A stretch of 64,000 nucleotides of DNA from Flavobacterium difficile (GCF_011392115.1 NZ_JAAJBT010000004.1:124001-188000); one strand, 5' to 3'. Positions 8,297-18,394 are shown, counted from the first letter of the stretch. The notes: a model not told the origin generated them from the sequence alone. Numbers and translations: made by a program.

Positions 8297-11200
8297 TTAA
8301 TTGAAATACAAGATTTGGATGATATTGTTATTATACGATTGAATTTTATCGAAATAATCTGACTTCGCTTCAAGTGCTTGGTTCATGGTCCACGACCATT
8401 CCATGAAATTAATATCTCCGTTTAAAATTTGTTTGTTCGCATTGGCGATAATGGAATTGGTATTGGGTAAAACAACCGTTTCGTAATACGACAAAACTTC
8501 TTGATTATTAGCTTGTTTCACAGCATAGATATTCCAAATTTTTTGCAATTCTTGTTGTTGCATCGTGGTTTTATCGGTCAAAATGGTTTCGTTCATTTGA
8601 ATTGCTTTTTGTCGGGCTTTGTTGGCCGAATTAAAAATTGGAATGCCTAAACTCAATTGAAACGCTTGAAATCGGTCGTTCTTTCCATAAAAATTATTGT
8701 CTGCTCCTGTTCCTTGCATCGTTGTGCTAAAATATCCAACGGCAACCTCTGGAAGTAAAGCCGATTTTTCCATTTTTAAAAACGAAGTATTAGCTTGTTT
8801 TTCAAGCGCTAACATTTGTAAGGCAACATTTTTCGAAACAAAATCTTGTGAAGGTAAATTTTCAATTTTAGCAGATTTATAAATGGGCTCGATTGGCTCA
8901 GAAACTTGAAGTAAATATTGCAATAGAGCTACCGCTCTGAATTTTTCTTCCTGAATTAATTTGACTTGATTTTTAATCTTAACCAAATACAATTCGGCGG
9001 AACTTTTTTCTAAAGCATTACTTTCGCCATATTTCAATCGCAAATTGGCTTTCTGGATAAAGGCTGCGAAAATAGAATCCGTTTGTTTCATTACTTTTTC
9101 TTTTTCGGTAACGATGACCAAATCGTAAAAAGCTTGTGTGATTTCCTTTTTAATGGCATTTTCAGAAAATTTATAGTTCATTTGAGCCATTTCAGCTTGT
9201 TTTTGAAACCATTCCTTTTTCTTAGCGTTTACAAATGGAAAACTGATATTTTGAGAAATTCCAAATCTGTTATCTGTAAACGCACTGTTCAATTGTCCGA
9301 TTTCACCCACTAAATTTAAACTCGGCACTTCATTGGCGGAACGAATTAAAACTTTAGCAGCTTCCACTTTTTGTTTTTCGGTTTTCAGTTGGATATTATT
9401 TGAAATTCCGATATTTAAAGCTTGTTCCAACGACATTTTATTTTGTGAAAATGATGTCGTTGTTCCTAATAAAAGTAAAACCGTTACAATGGCATTTTTA
9501 TTCATTTTAATTTCAGATTTTTGTTCAAATACCAAATATAAAATCGGTAAAATAAATAAGGTTAAAAAAGTCGCTATTAGTAAACCTCCAATTACTACAG
9601 TAGCTAACGGACGTTGTACTTCTGCACCAGAACCGTTACTGATGGCCATTGGTAAGAATCCTAATGAAGCTACGAATGCTGTCATTAAAATGGGTCTTAA
9701 TCGTTTTTTAGTTCCGTTCATAATCACTTTAATAGTATCTAAATTTCCACTTGCTTTTTGCGAATTAAATTCGGCAATAAGCACAATTCCGTTTAATACG
9801 GCGACACCAAAAAGCGCTATAAATCCGATTCCAGCACTAATACTAAATGGCATGCCTCGAGCCGCTAAAAATAAAATTCCACCAATCGTAGATAAAGGAA
9901 TTGCGGTATAAATCAATAAGGCTTGTTTAACCGATTTGAAAGCAAAATACAACATCAAAAAAATCAAAAGTAAAGAAATTGGAACTGCAATCATCAATCT
10001 GTCTTTTGCAGCGTTTAGGTTTTCGAAACTGCCACCGTATGTGATATAATAGCCTGGTGGAAATTTAATTTTAGCGTTGATTTCTTTTTCTAATTCACCC
10101 ACTAAACTTTGTACATCTCTTTCAGCATTAAAACCAACTACAATTCTTCTTTTCGCATCTTCACGTTGAATTTGATTAGGACCGCTAACAATTTTCACAT
10201 CTGCCAATACATAAAGCGGAACAGTTGCACCCGTTTGGGTTGGAATCAATAGATTTTCGATGTCAATTAAGTCTTTTTTCTCTGTATTGCTTAATTTCAC
10301 AACCAAATCGAATCGTTTTTCACCTTCAAAAAGCAAACCTGCACTTTGACCGGCAAATGCGGTATTTACTACTCTATTAATTTCATTTACACTTAAACCA
10401 TATTGCGCCATTAGTGGGCGTTTGTAGTTAATTACTACTTGTGGCATGCCTCCAATTGGCTCTTCGTATAAATCTTTTGTGCCTTGAATGGTTTTTACAA
10501 TTTTTCCGACTTTACTAGCATAAATAGAAAGCGTATCTAAATTCTCTCCGAATATTTTACACACTACATCTTGTCGCGCTCCTGTCATCAATTCATTAAA
10601 ACGCATTTGCACTGGATATTGAAATCCAGCTGTAATTCCGGGAACATTGTTTAAAGCTTCACTCATTTTCTCGGATAATTCATTGAAAGTGGATGCGGAT
10701 GTCCATTCGCTTTTATCTTTTAAAATTACCATCATATCGCTGGCTTCCATTGGCATAGGATCTGTTGGTACTTCACCACTACCGATTTTAGTCACTACTT
10801 TTTCTACTTCTGGAAAACTGTCTTTTAAGATTTTAGCGGCTTTTTGTGTGGAAGCGATTGTGGTATTTAAATTACTTCCCGTTAAAACTCGAGTATCAAC
10901 TGCAAAATCGCCTTCTTCCAAAGCTGGAATGAATTCCCCACCTAAAAAAGATAGTACTACAATCGAAGCAAAAAATACTACTACTGTTGAAATGATAATT
11001 TTTCTTTTATTATCAATCGCTTGAACTAATCGTTTTTGGTAGATATTTTCCAAATATGCCATCATGCGTTCCGAGAAATTAGTCGGATTGTGTTTTAAGT
11101 TTTTCAACACAATGGAACTCATCATTGGAATGTATGTTAACGACAAAATAAACGCACCAATTAAAGCAAAAGCAACTGTTTGCGCCATTGGTTTGAACAT

Positions 11201-12622
11201 TTTACCTTCAATTCCGTCGAGAGAAAAGATAGGTAAATACACAATTAAAATGATAATTTGTCCGAAAACGGCACTATTCATCATTTTTTTAGAAGAGGAT
11301 TCCACTTCATGATTTACATTTTCTTGCGTTAAGGCAATGGCATTTTCTTTTTTATGATGCGAATAAATTTGATGAATGACGGCTTCGACAATAATTACGG
11401 CACCATCGACAATTAAACCAAAATCTAATGCACCTAAACTCATTAAATTTCCGCTTACGCCGAATAGATTCATCATAATAATCGCAAAAAGCATGGCTAA
11501 GGGAATTACGGAAGCTACTAAAAGTCCAGCTCTGAAATTTCCTAAGAAAAGTACTAAAACAAAAATTACGATTAATGCTCCTTCAATTAAGTTTTTTTCT
11601 ACCGTTCCGATGGCGTTGTTTACCATTTTGGTACGATCTAAAAACGGTTCGATGATGACACCTTTTGGTAGGGTTTTCTGAATTTGAGCAATTCGTTCTT
11701 TTACATTTTTGATAACTTCGCTACTGTTTGCGCCTTTTAGCATCATTACAATGGCACCAGAAACTTCACCTTGATCGTTATAGCACATGGCGCCGTAGCG
11801 AGTCGCATATCCGTTTTTGATTTCGGCAATATCTTTTAAAAACAAAGACGTTCCTGTATTTGAAGTTAGCGCGATGTTTTCAATATCTTCTTTAGATTGC
11901 AGTAAACCTTCTGTTCTAATGAATAAGGCCGTTTCATTCTTTTCTATATAACTTCCACCTGTATTCTGATTATTGCTCTCTAAAGCATCGAAAACATCAT
12001 TTATCGTAATGCCATGAGCTTTTAACTTGTTAGGTTGAATACTGATTTCTAATTGTTTTAGTTTTCCACCAAAACTACTGACTTCAGCCACACCTTTTAC
12101 GCCAGATAATTGTCTTTTAATAATCCAATCTTGTATGGTTCTTAATTCGGTAGCATCATATTTTTTTTCGTAGCCTTTTTCTGGACGAACTACATATTGA
12201 TAAATTTCTCCTAAACCAGTAGAAACTGGACCTAATTCTGGTGTTCCCATTCCTTTTGGGAGTTGGCTTTGAACTTGCTGTAACCTTTCGGAAACTTGTT
12301 GGCGAGCCCAATAAATATCTGTATCGTCATCAAAAACTATCGTAACTAATGACAAGCCGAATCTAGAGAAACTTCTTATTTCTTTTAATCCAGGTATGTT
12401 GTTATTGACTTGTTCAATAGGAAAAGTTACTAAACGTTCAATATCTGTTGCGCCAAAAGAAGGTGCAATTGTGATCACTTGAACTTGATTATTAGTAATA
12501 TCAGGAACGGCATCAATAGGCAATTTCTGTACGTTGTATATACCAAATGCAATTAAAGCAAAGGTAAATAACGCAATGATGAGTTTATTCTTTACAGAAA
12601 ACTCTATTATTTTATTTAACAT
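8297..12622 (-). CDS. CusA/CzcA heavy-metal RND pump fused to a TolC-like outer-membrane channel
   Basis: The 1441-residue product contains two proteins in one frame. Residues 1 to about 1035 are a complete heavy-metal-efflux RND transporter, with the N-terminal VKNKLIIALF helix, the VPDITNNQVQV porter start and a TM4 proton relay (LDFGLIVDG...IVEA) bearing both Asp and the Glu of the family. From Met1040 (ATG at 9505) a signal-peptide-like stretch (NAIVTVLLLLGTTTSFSQ) leads into an outer-membrane factor with two internal repeats of long helices (MSLEQALNIG and so on). The fused form is known from Bacteroidota. Either the protein is processed at the internal signal peptide or it spans both membranes. 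The gene sits upstream of the adaptor in the same operon. Confidence 0.92.
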   Translation of the reverse strand: MLNKIIEFSVKNKLIIALFTFALIAFGIYNVQKLPIDAVPDITNNQVQVITIAPSFGATDIERLVTFPIEQVNNNIPGLKEIRSFSRFGLSLVTIVFDDDTDIYWARQQVSERLQQVQSQLPKGMGTPELGPVSTGLGEIYQYVVRPEKGYEKKYDATELRTIQDWIIKRQLSGVKGVAEVSSFGGKLKQLEISIQPNKLKAHGITINDVFDALESNNQNTGGSYIEKNETALFIRTEGLLQSKEDIENIALTSNTGTSLFLKDIAEIKNGYATRYGAMCYNDQGEVSGAIVMMLKGANSSEVIKNVKERIAQIQKTLPKGVIIEPFLDRTKMVNNAIGTVEKNLIEGALIVIFVLVLFLGNFRAGLLVASVIPLAMLFAIIMMNLFGVSGNLMSLGALDFGLIVDGAVIIVEAVIHQIYSHHKKENAIALTQENVNHEVESSSKKMMNSAVFGQIIILIVYLPIFSLDGIEGKMFKPMAQTVAFALIGAFILSLTYIPMMSSIVLKNLKHNPTNFSERMMAYLENIYQKRLVQAIDNKRKIIISTVVVFFASIVVLSFLGGEFIPALEEGDFAVDTRVLTGSNLNTTIASTQKAAKILKDSFPEVEKVVTKIGSGEVPTDPMPMEASDMMVILKDKSEWTSASTFNELSEKMSEALNNVPGITAGFQYPVQMRFNELMTGARQDVVCKIFGENLDTLSIYASKVGKIVKTIQGTKDLYEEPIGGMPQVVINYKRPLMAQYGLSVNEINRVVNTAFAGQSAGLLFEGEKRFDLVVKLSNTEKKDLIDIENLLIPTQTGATVPLYVLADVKIVSGPNQIQREDAKRRIVVGFNAERDVQSLVGELEKEINAKIKFPPGYYITYGGSFENLNAAKDRLMIAVPISLLLIFLMLYFAFKSVKQALLIYTAIPLSTIGGILFLAARGMPFSISAGIGFIALFGVAVLNGIVLIAEFNSQKASGNLDTIKVIMNGTKKRLRPILMTAFVASLGFLPMAISNGSGAEVQRPLATVVIGGLLIATFLTLFILPILYLVFEQKSEIKMNKNAIVTVLLLLGTTTSFSQNKMSLEQALNIGISNNIQLKTEKQKVEAAKVLIRSANEVPSLNLVGEIGQLNSAFTDNRFGISQNISFPFVNAKKKEWFQKQAEMAQMNYKFSENAIKKEITQAFYDLVIVTEKEKVMKQTDSIFAAFIQKANLRLKYGESNALEKSSAELYLVKIKNQVKLIQEEKFRAVALLQYLLQVSEPIEPIYKSAKIENLPSQDFVSKNVALQMLALEKQANTSFLKMEKSALLPEVAVGYFSTTMQGTGADNNFYGKNDRFQAFQLSLGIPIFNSANKARQKAIQMNETILTDKTTMQQQELQKIWNIYAVKQANNQEVLSYYETVVLPNTNSIIANANKQILNGDINFMEWSWTMNQALEAKSDYFDKIQSYNNNIIQILYFN

Positions 12623-12684
12623 GTGATTGTTTTTATTTTATTAATAATCAATTTATCAACTAAAAAGAGTTGATTTTAAATTTA

Positions 12685-13071
12685 TTATGATAAAATAGTT
12701 TTTGGCGGTTGCCAAATAGAAGTAAGAAAACTAGACGTATTCACTTGATTGTCGAAACAAAAAGGTTTTTGTTCAGAAACAGGATAAACAATAAAATTAA
12801 AAAAATGGTTCGTTTCTGGTAAACTTAAAACCACATTTGGATGATTGTCTTGGAAATTTTTGAAAGGTAATTCCATGTCTTTTTCATAGTCTGCATCTTT
12901 CACATTTCCGTTTAAATAATGCATTTCTAAAAAAGTAAGTACCGATAATTCTTCTTTATCATTGTGTTCGTAATAATGTTCCACAAGCAAAGGTGCTTTC
13001 AATATCTGATGCAATTCAGTCATTGAAAACATATAACACAACAACAAAAATATAGTTATAGACTTTTTCAT
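12685..13071 (-). CDS. Small secreted protein preceding the metal-efflux pump
   Basis: The 128-residue product has an N-terminal signal sequence (KKSITIFLLLCYMFSMTE) and no recognised domain. It contains a histidine-rich HYYEHNDKEE segment and ends with SIWQPPKTILS. Small proteins of this kind are found ahead of cusA/czcA genes in other Bacteroidota. A role as periplasmic metal-binding or sensing partner is plausible from the His/Glu content, but it is only inferred from position. The gap to the pump start is 62 bp, so they are likely cotranscribed. Confidence 0.6.
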   Translation of the reverse strand: MKKSITIFLLLCYMFSMTELHQILKAPLLVEHYYEHNDKEELSVLTFLEMHYLNGNVKDADYEKDMELPFKNFQDNHPNVVLSLPETNHFFNFIVYPVSEQKPFCFDNQVNTSSFLTSIWQPPKTILS

Positions 13072-13103
13072 TTACACAAATTTAATGAAAATTGACTTAA
13101 CAA

Positions 13104-15131
13104 TTACAATAATCCGTTATATTTTCTTGTAAACCATTCAGTAGCTAAAGAAACGGCTAATAGGATTAATAAAAGTATCCAGTCTATAAGTGGCGAATTT
13201 TTAATTAAAGATTTTTCTACAGGTAAATAGGTGTCTTTTTCAAGTAATTTTTGAATCAGTTTATCAATTTGATTCGGATGAATGACTTCGCCTTTATTCT
13301 GATTGGCTAATTGCTGTAATTTTGAAACATCAGGATTTACAAATTGTTTTTCTACATCAAAATCTAACACTTCAAACGAACCGTTATAACTAGCATTATT
13401 ACTTGATTCTTTGACCTGAAACACATAATTTCCTGGTTCTAAACCGTCAAAAATAGCTTGATAACCGTTATTTGCTTTAGAGAAATTATAATTTTTGGTT
13501 GATTTTGTATTTTTATTCGTCAAGTTGATAGATAGATTGGCATTTTCTTCCAATTCATAACTTTTGTTAAAATATTGCGCAAAAATTTCAATGGTTTCAC
13601 CAGAATTATAAAAACTTTCATGTTCTACTAAAAGTGATTTTTTAGCCGAATTTGTAGATAAATATTGAATGATTTTATCTATAAACTGATCGTATTTTTC
13701 ATAAGATTGATGGATAACATGTGTTTCCATTCGCCATTTCCAAGAATTTTCTCCTAGTAAATAAGCACTTCTGCTAGTACCTTTTTCCGAAAAGGTTAAG
13801 AGCGGATTTCCGACTTCTATTCCGTTTACTTTTGCAGTCAATAAGGTATTTAAACTCCCTTTTTCCGTAATTTTTCCAAAAGGATTTTCTAAGGGTGGTA
13901 GCTGGTCAAATTGAATATCATTTTGTGCAAAAAGATTAAAACCAGAAACAAATGAAGAAGTAAAATCTTCTTTTTTATTGGTTAATTTAAATGACAAATC
14001 GGATTGCATTTGATTTAATAAATTAAAATCTGTTGCCATTCCGGTAATGATAAACGTATTAATTTTTAGTTTGTTATTCGCTTCAAAAACCTTTCTAAAA
14101 GAAGCTGTTGGCTGATACAAAACCAATAAGTTATATTTTTTTAAATCACTGATTAAGTTGGTTTTAAAAAAAGTTACTTTACGCTGAGCATTAGATTCAA
14201 TCGCGCGCTTTAAAGCACCTAAATCAGGATGTGCAATATCTGAAATAATCGCAATTTCTTTCCTTTGATCAATCACTTCAACAGCAAAATTTTTAATATT
14301 ATTATAGGTGTTTTTTTCTTTTGCAGTAGAAGAAATTACAGCTTTATATTTTTGCAAACCTACTCTATCAGCTTCTAATAAAATCTGCACAGATTGTACC
14401 TTATTTTTTTTATCGAAGTTAAGAGCTTGACTTGATATTTTTTTACCATTTTTTTCAATTGAGAAATTCGCAGAAACAGCTTTATTACCATTATACTGCA
14501 AGAATACTTCAACTGGAAATTTATTTTTTAAAAAGGCGTATTTATTAGCGTTAAGTTGATTAATTTTTAAATCAAATGTTGAAGTAGTATCACCTAAAAC
14601 AACCGGAAAAACTGTCGCTGTCTCTTGAAAACTATACACATAATCGTTACCTATTGTTTGATTTCCATCGGTTAATAAAACAATCGGATAAAAAGTGTTT
14701 TTGTTTAATTGCTTCAAACTTGTGGCAACATTGTCGATATTGGATTGATTTCCATTAAAATCCAATGGTTTTCCAACAAAAAACTCTTGATCAAAAGTAG
14801 AAGTCTGAATTTCAAATTTCTCTTTTAAATCAGCATTAGTAGTTAATTTTTCAAATAATTCCTTTTCTAAATCATTTGCTTTTAATTCGCTTATGGAACG
14901 AGAATTATCCGCAACTATCGCTAAAGGAATTTTATTAGTTTCAATCGTTTTTCTTGAAATTACTGGATTAATTAGTAATAAAAGCAATGAAAATACCGAA
15001 ATGAAACGTAAAAAAGCCAATACCCAATTTATTTTATTTTGGGTATCGGCTTTAAATAAGTAGTGATAAAAGGCAACAGCTCCAGAAATAATAACTGAAA
15101 GTAAAATTAATAGAATGGTGCTTGTTGTCAT
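13104..15131 (-). CDS. VWA-domain membrane protein
   Basis: The 675-residue protein has two N-terminal membrane helices (about residues 5-25 and 36-57), a large extracytoplasmic region and one C-terminal helix (SPLIDWILLLILLAV). A von Willebrand A-like domain begins near residue 70. AIVADNSRS is a modified MIDAS (DxSxS) motif, and the central strand is PIVLLTDGN. The remainder is likely Ig-like beta-sandwich. The layout resembles BatA/BatB-related or glutamine-amidotransferase-like membrane proteins of Bacteroidota, but no AAA (MoxR) partner is nearby. Its function is unknown. It lies 32 bp upstream of the efflux-operon small protein, on the same strand. Confidence 0.75.
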   Translation of the reverse strand: MTTSTILLILLSVIISGAVAFYHYLFKADTQNKINWVLAFLRFISVFSLLLLLINPVISRKTIETNKIPLAIVADNSRSISELKANDLEKELFEKLTTNADLKEKFEIQTSTFDQEFFVGKPLDFNGNQSNIDNVATSLKQLNKNTFYPIVLLTDGNQTIGNDYVYSFQETATVFPVVLGDTTSTFDLKINQLNANKYAFLKNKFPVEVFLQYNGNKAVSANFSIEKNGKKISSQALNFDKKNKVQSVQILLEADRVGLQKYKAVISSTAKEKNTYNNIKNFAVEVIDQRKEIAIISDIAHPDLGALKRAIESNAQRKVTFFKTNLISDLKKYNLLVLYQPTASFRKVFEANNKLKINTFIITGMATDFNLLNQMQSDLSFKLTNKKEDFTSSFVSGFNLFAQNDIQFDQLPPLENPFGKITEKGSLNTLLTAKVNGIEVGNPLLTFSEKGTSRSAYLLGENSWKWRMETHVIHQSYEKYDQFIDKIIQYLSTNSAKKSLLVEHESFYNSGETIEIFAQYFNKSYELEENANLSINLTNKNTKSTKNYNFSKANNGYQAIFDGLEPGNYVFQVKESSNNASYNGSFEVLDFDVEKQFVNPDVSKLQQLANQNKGEVIHPNQIDKLIQKLLEKDTYLPVEKSLIKNSPLIDWILLLILLAVSLATEWFTRKYNGLL

Positions 15132-15194
15132 TTTTTATGTTTAAATGTTTAAATGTTTATGTGTTTAAAAGGTATCATGGAATATAGTAAAGAA

Positions 15195-15563
15195 TTATTT
15201 TATGTTTGAAATTTGTGTCTTATGTAAGCCATCAATTAGCATATTTACTTCTGTAATTGTTTCTCTAATTTGAATGTATTGATTTTCATCTAAATATTCA
15301 AAATCGAAACTTAAAATAACTTGATTTAACAACTCAAGCGATGAACTGTAAGCAATTTCAGAAAATCTGGCTTTCTCCTTCATAGAACTTCTACCTGAGC
15401 CTTCGGCTAAATTTGAAGCTATTGAAATTGAGCAACGTCTCATTTGACTAGTCAAACCAAATACTTCATCTTTTGGGAAATTTTTAGTTGTTTTATATAT
15501 TAAAATAGCTAATTCCCTACCTTTTTGCCATGCAATCAACTTTTCAAAACTAAATATTCTCAT
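15195..15563 (-). CDS. Four-helix-bundle protein (S23/IVS family)
   Basis: The 122-residue protein belongs to the four-helix-bundle family first seen in 23S rRNA intervening sequences. The signature is FEKLIAWQKGRELA near the N-terminus, then SQMRRCSISIASNLAEGSGR and ARFSEIAYSSSLEL. Such genes are scattered and often present in several copies in Flavobacteria. Their biochemical role is not established, though RNA binding has been proposed because of their rRNA location. Here it stands between fabG and the VWA gene with no rRNA nearby. Confidence 0.88.
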   Translation of the reverse strand: MRIFSFEKLIAWQKGRELAILIYKTTKNFPKDEVFGLTSQMRRCSISIASNLAEGSGRSSMKEKARFSEIAYSSSLELLNQVILSFDFEYLDENQYIQIRETITEVNMLIDGLHKTQISNIK

Positions 15564-15640
15564 TGTAATTTTATAAAGTTATAAATTTCAAGTTAACTTA
15601 AACCCAAAACCTTTTAAACTTTTAACCCTTTTTTACAATA

Positions 15641-16387
15641 CTAAGTTAACATTCCTCCATCTACGTTAATAACTTGTCCTGTTACATAAGCACTCATATC
15701 AGAACTTAAGAACACACAAACATTAGCTACATCTTCTGGAGTTCCACCACGTTTTAATGGAATAGATTCTCTCCAACCTTTTACAACGTCTTCATTCAAT
15801 TTGGCTGTCATTTCAGTTTCGATAAAACCAGGAGCAATAGCATTACAACGAATGTTACGAGAACCTAATTCTAATGCGATAGATTTAGTAAATCCAATCA
15901 TACCAGCCTTAGAAGCAGCATAATTAGCTTGACCCGCATTTCCTTTTACACCAACTACAGAACTCATATTTACTATCGAACCCTTACGATTTTTCAACAT
16001 AATTTTCTGTACTGCTTTTGTCATATTAAATACCGATTTTAAATTGATGTTCATTACCGCATCAAAATCTTCTTCAGACATACGCATTAATAAATTATCT
16101 TTTGTAATTCCAGCATTATTGATTAAAATATCTATATTTCCAAAATCAGCCATTACATCATCTACTAATTTTTGTGCTTCGTTGAAATCAGCAGCATTTG
16201 ATTTATATCCTTTAGATTTTATACCTAAAGCATTTAATTCATTTTCTAAAGCTAAAGCAGATTCTGCAGATGAACTATAGGTAAAGGCAACATTTGCTCC
16301 ATTTTGTGCAAATACTTTTGCAATTCCACTTCCTATTCCTCTACTTGCGCCTGTAATAATGGCAACTTTTCCTTCTAATAATTTCAT
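15641..16387 (-). CDS. fabG: 3-oxoacyl-ACP reductase FabG
   Basis: FabG is the NADPH-dependent short-chain dehydrogenase of fatty-acid elongation. The 248-residue product has the cofactor loop TGASRGIGSG (13-22), NNAGIT (90-95) and the catalytic set Ser142/143, Tyr156 and Lys160 in YAASK. The C-terminal VINVDGGM is typical for FabG. The region upstream contains a good -7 element, TATATTTG (minus strand, 16520-16513), without a clear -33 box. Other SDR functions are possible, but length and motifs favour FabG. Confidence 0.92.
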   Translation of the reverse strand: MKLLEGKVAIITGASRGIGSGIAKVFAQNGANVAFTYSSSAESALALENELNALGIKSKGYKSNAADFNEAQKLVDDVMADFGNIDILINNAGITKDNLLMRMSEEDFDAVMNINLKSVFNMTKAVQKIMLKNRKGSIVNMSSVVGVKGNAGQANYAASKAGMIGFTKSIALELGSRNIRCNAIAPGFIETEMTAKLNEDVVKGWRESIPLKRGGTPEDVANVCVFLSSDMSAYVTGQVINVDGGMLT

Positions 16388-16611
16388 GTGTAAATATTTA
16401 TTTTTTTAAGGTTATATGGTATCGCTTTATTTTTTTGCTTGCATGCAAACCAGTTTGTTAATGGCGATTTTATATTATAAATTTATTTAAATCATGCTCT
16501 TTTTATTGAAGCCAAATATAATAATAATTTAAAGTAATAAAAAACATCTTTAACATTAAACCTTTTTGTTTTTTATGAGTCTAATGTTTAACAAACTAAA
16601 CTGACTAAATA

Positions 16612-17808
16612 ATGAAACTATCCAAAATCCTCCAATTGTGTGCAATCGTACTCTTGTTTTCCTCTTGTAATGATACAGAAGAAGATGCGTATACACCTTT
16701 ACCAAGTACGGCTTCCTACCCAGCAGTTGAAGCAGAATTTGGTAATTCGGTTGACTTAAATAATTTAGCAAATTATGCCAATCAAACTATTCCAAGTTAT
16801 ATTACAAAAGACAACAGTGCTTTGAATTTAATTTCCAATAAAATAGCCACTTTAGGAAGAGTTTTGTTTTATGATAAAAAATTATCTGCCAACAACACCG
16901 TTTCCTGTTCTACTTGTCACAAACAAGAAGTAGCTTTTGGAGACAACACTGTTGCTAGTTCTGGTGTTAATGGCACTACAGGAAGACATTCAATGCGATT
17001 AATTAATACTCGATTTGCTTCAGAATCTAAATTCTTTTGGGATGAAAGAGCAGCTAATTTAGAAATTCAAACTACAATGCCAATTAAAGATCATGGTGAA
17101 ATGGGCTTTAGCGGTTTAAATGGCGATTTATCTTTTAACGATTTAATTGTAAAATTATCTGCTGTGGATTATTACAAAGAATTATTTCAATTTGCTTTTG
17201 ATTCAGAAGAAATTACAGAAACTAAAATACAAATTGCTTTGGCGCAATTCATTAGAAGCATTCAATCCTTTGATTCAAAATATGATGTTGGAAGAGCTAG
17301 CGCGCCTAATGATGGTGCTCCGTTTTCAAATTTTACTGCACAAGAAAATCAAGGTAAAAACTTATTTTTAACTCCACCTCAATTTAACGCAACTGGCTCA
17401 AGAACAGCAGGCGGTTTAGGTTGTGCAGGTTGTCATAGAGCGCCAGAATTTGACATAGATCCAAACTCAAGAAATAATGGAATAATTGGAACTATTTCTG
17501 GTAATGGAATTGACATTACTAATACCAGAGCTCCATCTTTAAGAGATTTAGTTCGTGTTGATGGCACAACAAACGGTCAAATGATGCACACGGGAGTCAT
17601 CACTACTCTTCAAGCTGCTATTGGACATTATGGCACAATAAATATTGCGCCAGGAAATACAAATTTAGATCCAAGATTAAGACCTGGTGGAAATGGTCAA
17701 CAATTAAATTTAACTGCCGCCGAAGTGAATGCTGTGATTGCCTTTTTAAGAACGCTTTCTGGAACAGATGTTTACACCAATGCTAAATGGTCCAATCCTT
17801 TTAATTAA
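16612..17808 (+). CDS. Di-haem cytochrome c peroxidase family lipoprotein
   Basis: The 398-residue protein belongs to the bacterial cytochrome c peroxidase / MauG family and would act in the periplasm. A lipobox (LLFSSC, Cys19) predicts a lipid-anchored protein. Two c-type haem sites are present: CSTCH at 99-103 and CAGCH at 271-275. A candidate distal Met lies in NGQMMHTG near 325. Whether it reduces H2O2 or carries out a MauG-like oxidation cannot be decided from sequence. It is monocistronic, transcribed divergently from fabG, and followed by a strong terminator. Confidence 0.9.
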   Translation: MKLSKILQLCAIVLLFSSCNDTEEDAYTPLPSTASYPAVEAEFGNSVDLNNLANYANQTIPSYITKDNSALNLISNKIATLGRVLFYDKKLSANNTVSCSTCHKQEVAFGDNTVASSGVNGTTGRHSMRLINTRFASESKFFWDERAANLEIQTTMPIKDHGEMGFSGLNGDLSFNDLIVKLSAVDYYKELFQFAFDSEEITETKIQIALAQFIRSIQSFDSKYDVGRASAPNDGAPFSNFTAQENQGKNLFLTPPQFNATGSRTAGGLGCAGCHRAPEFDIDPNSRNNGIIGTISGNGIDITNTRAPSLRDLVRVDGTTNGQMMHTGVITTLQAAIGHYGTINIAPGNTNLDPRLRPGGNGQQLNLTAAEVNAVIAFLRTLSGTDVYTNAKWSNPFN

Positions 17809-17813
17809 TACCA

Positions 17814-17852
17814 AAAAAATCCCGTTTTGAATTTTTCAAAACGGGATTTTTT
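17814..17852. terminator. Bidirectional intrinsic terminator
   Basis: A perfect 17-bp inverted repeat (17814-17830 with 17836-17852; core AATCCCGTTTTGA) with a 5-nt loop has A-runs on the left and T-runs on the right. It lies between the convergent peroxidase gene and the gene ending at 17868, and can serve both. Confidence 0.92.
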
Positions 17853-17867
17853 ATAACTGTTAGTTTC

Positions 17868-18296
17868 TTAGAAAGCTACATTCCATTTTGGAAGAGTACC
17901 ATTTTCAGCTAAATAACTTTGTAAAACTGTAGCTTCAACAAATGTTGGAATACCTTTTACTTTATCAGTAAATGTTTCATACCATACCACTTCTAAAGTT
18001 TCAATTTCTTCTTTTTTCATTTGTGCAGGCCAAGAATATTTTCTACCTGTTTTAGCAAATTGATGTCCGTTTACGATTTTATCATATAACCCACCACTTT
18101 TTACTTTTAGCGTTCCGTCATTTTGTACTGTACCTGTTGATCCTACCATAATTAATTGTTTGGCAGCATCACTTACATTATATACTAAGAAAACGCCACT
18201 TGCGCCATCGGGTGCATTACAAACTTCTTCTAAATTTAAATCTGTTGTAAATAAGAAACTATTTGTTGACTTGTATTTATTTAATTCTTTTTCCAT
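17868..18296 (-). CDS. Protein of unknown function with a GIY-YIG-like pattern
   Basis: The 142-residue product starts at the ATG at 18296 (MEKELNKY); an in-frame ATG at 18314 adds six residues. No family is recognised with certainty. The order GVFLVYN - IMVGSTG - GGLYDKIV - PTFVEATVLQSY resembles the strand, turn, strand, helix and Glu-bearing helix of GIY-YIG nucleases, with V-G-S-T in place of Y-I-G-x-T. If this is right, it is a degenerate or non-catalytic relative. No signal peptide is seen. It stands alone between terminators on both sides, so it is probably monocistronic. Confidence 0.6.
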   Translation of the reverse strand: MEKELNKYKSTNSFLFTTDLNLEEVCNAPDGASGVFLVYNVSDAAKQLIMVGSTGTVQNDGTLKVKSGGLYDKIVNGHQFAKTGRKYSWPAQMKKEEIETLEVVWYETFTDKVKGIPTFVEATVLQSYLAENGTLPKWNVAF

Positions 18297-18394
18297 TTTT
18301 ATATGATTTGTCACGAAGACTCTTAGAAGCTAAGTGATATTGTTTGAGATTTCACAATAACATAAATCGTTTTGTGAACATGATTGTTATAAGT

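Noticed and set aside
9333..9911. A 192-codon plus-strand ORF (and others at 10647-11681) opposite the RND pump gene
   Set aside because: They lie antisense to a highly conserved transporter and show no domain; the reading frames follow from the codon bias of the real gene.
16556..16771. A 71-codon minus-strand ORF overlapping the start of the di-haem peroxidase gene
   Set aside because: It is antisense to the signal peptide and early mature region of the peroxidase and has no domain.
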